A DNA stretch of 6,587 bases from an uncultured Eubacteriales bacterium (lineage in GTDB: Bacteria; Bacillota; Clostridia; Christensenellales; Borkfalkiaceae): the NCBI GenBank assembly GCA_900556195.1, contig USOJ01000061.1:1-6587 (forward strand). The letters run 5' to 3'. A program made the translations under genes and the position numbers. The notes under the pieces were generated by a model, which saw only the letters and a list, made by a program, of their open reading frames with translations, made no database searches and had not been told where the DNA came from. Of this stretch, positions 4,898 through 6,587 are shown in pieces (the first letter of the stretch is position 1; each line of letters opens with the position of its first letter).

Positions 4898-5947
4898 ATG
4901 GGGCTTATTAAATTTATTTTAAGCAGCGATTCGAGAATAAGTTTGCGTAAAATCAAGTCGCAGACCGAAAAAGTTCTCGCTCTTTCTCCGAAGTACGAAA
5001 AGATGACCGATTCGGAACTCAAAGACCAGACCGTCGCGCTTAAAAACAGACTTAAAAACGGAGAAACTCTCGAAGACGTAATGTACGACGCGTTCGCCGT
5101 CGTAAGAGAAGCGTCTTACAGAGTTCTTAACATGCGTCATTATCCCGTTCAGATTATGGGCGGTATATGCGTTCATCAGGGCAGAGTTGCCGAACTTAAA
5201 ACGGGCGAAGGTAAAACGCTTATGGCGACGTTGCCCGCGTATCTTAACGCGCTCTCCGAAAAAGGCGTGCATATCGTTACGGTAAACGATTACCTTGCGA
5301 AGCGCGACGCCGAATGGATGGGCAAAGTTTACAGATTTTTAGGGCTTACCGTCGGCGTCAATACCCACGATATGTCCGACGAGCAGAAACGCGCCGCCTA
5401 CGCCTGCGATATTACTTACGGAACGAACAACGAATTCGGTTTCGACTATTTAAGGGATAACCTTAAAATCAGCATGGCGGATATGGTTCAGCGCGGACTT
5501 AATTTCGCAATCGTCGACGAGGTAGACTCGATATTGATCGACGAGGCGAGAACTCCGCTTATCATTTCGGGCAGAGGCGAAAAATCGTCGAACCTTTATT
5601 ACGACTGCAATCGCTTCGTCAAAACGCTCAAAGCCGACGAAGACTACACCGTCGATCTCGAAGACAAGTCCGTACAGATTACCGAAGAAGGCGCGAGAAA
5701 AGCGGAAAAATTCTTCAATATCGAAAACCTTGCGGATATAGAAAATTCCGAACTCAACCATCACATACAGCAGGCTCTTAAAGCGCACTTTATTTTCAAG
5801 CGCGACAGCGACTATATCGTAAACGACGGCGAAATCGTCTTCACCTCCCGCTGGTTCCCCAAGGACGGCCAGCGCACGGTTCTGCTGAAAGGGCAGGGCG
5901 ACTGCCGCCTGTGGCAGCTGCAGAAGGAGAGCTTCATTCAGCTCTGA
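4898..5947 (+). CDS. secA: SecA preprotein translocase ATPase, N-terminal third only, with a foreign C-terminal tail
   Basis: Residues 1-314 are SecA, the ATPase motor that pushes preproteins through SecYEG at the inner face of the membrane. Visible are the N-terminal linker, HQGRVAELKTGEGKTLMA with Walker A at 102-107, TVNDYLAKRDAEWMG at 128-142, TYGTNNEFGFDYLRDN at 173-188, and the DEAD-type Walker B IVDEVDSILIDEARTPLI at 205-222. The preprotein cross-linking domain begins after ~225. At GEIV (311-314) the expected continuation (I/V-V-D-E-F-T-G-R) is replaced by FTSRWFPKDG and 25 further residues to a stop. NBD2, the scaffold and the wing (about 500 residues) are missing. SecA is essential, so the native gene must continue elsewhere; the end at 5947 belongs to another protein. 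Start and N-terminus are typical of the family. Confidence 0.9.
   Translation: MGLIKFILSSDSRISLRKIKSQTEKVLALSPKYEKMTDSELKDQTVALKNRLKNGETLEDVMYDAFAVVREASYRVLNMRHYPVQIMGGICVHQGRVAELKTGEGKTLMATLPAYLNALSEKGVHIVTVNDYLAKRDAEWMGKVYRFLGLTVGVNTHDMSDEQKRAAYACDITYGTNNEFGFDYLRDNLKISMADMVQRGLNFAIVDEVDSILIDEARTPLIISGRGEKSSNLYYDCNRFVKTLKADEDYTVDLEDKSVQITEEGARKAEKFFNIENLADIENSELNHHIQQALKAHFIFKRDSDYIVNDGEIVFTSRWFPKDGQRTVLLKGQGDCRLWQLQKESFIQL
5840..5947 (+). other. Unidentified C-terminal protein tail from a different source, fused in frame to secA
   Basis: From about 5840 codons turn to CTG, CAG, CGC, TTC and GGC, and the 35 residues (FTSRWFPKDG... ending KESFIQL) match nothing in SecA. The segment is rich in W, F and basic residues and reads like the end of a globular enzyme. 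Its stop is followed after 23 bases by a strong hairpin terminator, as for a real gene end. A sugar-transport permease lies next to it on the other strand, so a carbohydrate enzyme is conceivable, but I do not recognise the family. Confidence 0.5.
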
Positions 5948-5970
5948 GATTTTCTCGTTTGATCGCAAAG

Positions 5971-6008
5971 CCCCGTCTTTCCCGCGCAATGGGAAAGACG
6001 GGGATTTT
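5971..6008. terminator. Strong bidirectional terminator between convergent genes
   Basis: CCCCGTCTTTCCC (5971-5983) and GGGAAAGACGGGG (5991-6003) form a perfect 13-bp stem with a 7-base loop. ATTTTC follows on the plus strand and CTTTGC on the minus strand. It lies between the plus-strand tail ending at 5947 and the minus-strand permease ending at 6136 and can serve both. Confidence 0.8.
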
Positions 6009-6135
6009 CAGTCTGTCGAAAAAAACCGAGTTGGCCGCCAATGCCCGCAAACAGCGCTCTGCGGCCCGTCCCGCTCCGCTCTGCGCCTTTCTTCGATGGA
6101 CAGAGCGTTTGATACTGCAAAATTTGAGCTTCTCC

Positions 6136-6587
6136 TTATCCCTTGACTGCGCCGGCAATAAAGCTGTCCTGAATTTTTTTGCTCAGGAAAACATAGACCA
6201 GCAGGGTCGGAAGCGTGGCGATCGCCAGAGCGGCGCCGGTCGGTCCCCACTCGCGCAAATACTGTCCGGCCAAGCCCTGAATTCCGACTGGCAGCGTCTT
6301 ATAGGCTTCACTGCTGTTGAACACGGTTGCAAACATCAGCTCGTTCCAGCACTGAAGGAAGGTATAGATGCCGACCGTGGCAACAGCGGGGACCATCAGC
6401 GGAACAATCACCTTGAAGAAAATTTCCCATACGCCGCACCCATCCAGAAAAGCAGCTTCATCCAGATCATACGGAATATCTCCCATGAATCCGGTGCAAA
6501 TCAGAATGCCCATGGCCAGCGCAAACGCAGAATACGGAACGAACAGCGCCACGAGCGAGTTCAGCAGATGCGCCTTGCCCAAAACCA
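6136..6587 (-). CDS. Carbohydrate-type ABC transporter permease (MalG-like), C-terminal part
   Basis: The frame is open to the right edge (the last codons read V-L-G-K-A-H), so the ~150 residues seen are the C-terminal half of a protein usually near 270-300 residues; the TTG at 6582 need not be the start. It is an inner-membrane permease subunit of the binding-protein-dependent sugar importer class. The EAA loop that docks the ATPase is clear: DEAAFLDGCGVWEIFFKVIVP. Hydrophobic segments precede it (LLNSLVALFVPYSAFALAMG), follow it (AVATVGIYTFLQCW, then NELMFATVF), and a last one near the end (TLPTLLVYVFL) leads to the usual tail SFIAGAVKG. Partners (binding protein, second permease, ATPase) would lie upstream, outside the window. 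Codon use differs from the core, so it belongs with the right-hand foreign segment. The substrate cannot be named. Confidence 0.88.
   Translation of the reverse strand, partial: VLGKAHLLNSLVALFVPYSAFALAMGILICTGFMGDIPYDLDEAAFLDGCGVWEIFFKVIVPLMVPAVATVGIYTFLQCWNELMFATVFNSSEAYKTLPVGIQGLAGQYLREWGPTGAALAIATLPTLLVYVFLSKKIQDSFIAGAVKG

Noticed and set aside
5450..5989. 179-codon minus-strand frame crossing the secA junction
   Set aside because: It is a mirror frame of secA and of the foreign tail; it crosses the join and the terminator stem and shows no family features.
6009..6135. Short frames and possible signals between the terminator and the permease stop
   Set aside because: The three overlapping minus-strand frames here have no ribosome site or conserved features; I see nothing functional in this stretch.
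1..6587. CRISPR arrays, tRNA or rRNA genes, insertion sequences, riboswitches
   Set aside because: I found no regularly spaced repeats, cloverleaf or rRNA-like stretches, transposase motifs or recognisable riboswitch cores by reading both strands.

Overview
The core of the window, roughly 240 to 5840, reads as chromosomal DNA from an uncultured Clostridia-type member of the Bacillota. This rests on the gene set (RNase E/G family protein, ComF, SecA), on consensus sigma-A-like promoters and AGGAGG-type ribosome sites, and on a codon style mixing ATA, CTT, AGA, TCG and GAA. The two ends do not fit this core. The first ~230 bases are visibly richer in GC and encode, on the minus strand, the tail of an amidohydrolase. 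From about 5840 the sequence changes codon style in the middle of secA and continues into a carbohydrate-type ABC permease. The simplest reading is a chimeric metagenomic contig with two joins; a genomic rearrangement is less likely.

Layout: (1) 1-1161, minus: an open reading frame that leaves the left edge, made of an unrecognised membrane-anchored protein plus the amidohydrolase tail. (2) 1162-1306: divergent promoters. (3) 1307-2803: RNase G/E (rng). (4) 2857-3294: a small HNH-type zinc protein, probably co-transcribed. (5) 3295-3816: 520 bases without a conventional gene but densely organised. It holds a palindromic interspersed repeat, then a compact convergent two-RNA locus, then two operator-like palindromes. 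(6) 3817-4762: a small XRE regulator and comF, one base apart. (7) 4898-5839: the first 314 residues of SecA, then the join. (8) 5840-6587: an unidentified C-terminal tail, a strong terminator and a truncated ABC permease on the minus strand.

The most interesting part is 3415-3704, which has the full architecture of a type I toxin-antitoxin system. A 24-codon hydrophobic peptide gene on the minus strand (3538-3612) has a strong extended -10 promoter and a perfect nine-base Shine-Dalgarno sequence folded into a hairpin. An independent consensus promoter on the plus strand drives an RNA of about 100 nt towards it. Both RNAs end in one shared 14-bp terminator hairpin that contains the toxin stop codon. 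The two RNAs also start with closely related ~30-nt sequences, which form an inverted repeat in the DNA. The arrangement recalls par/Fst and the txpA/bsrG-type modules, but I do not recognise the peptide.
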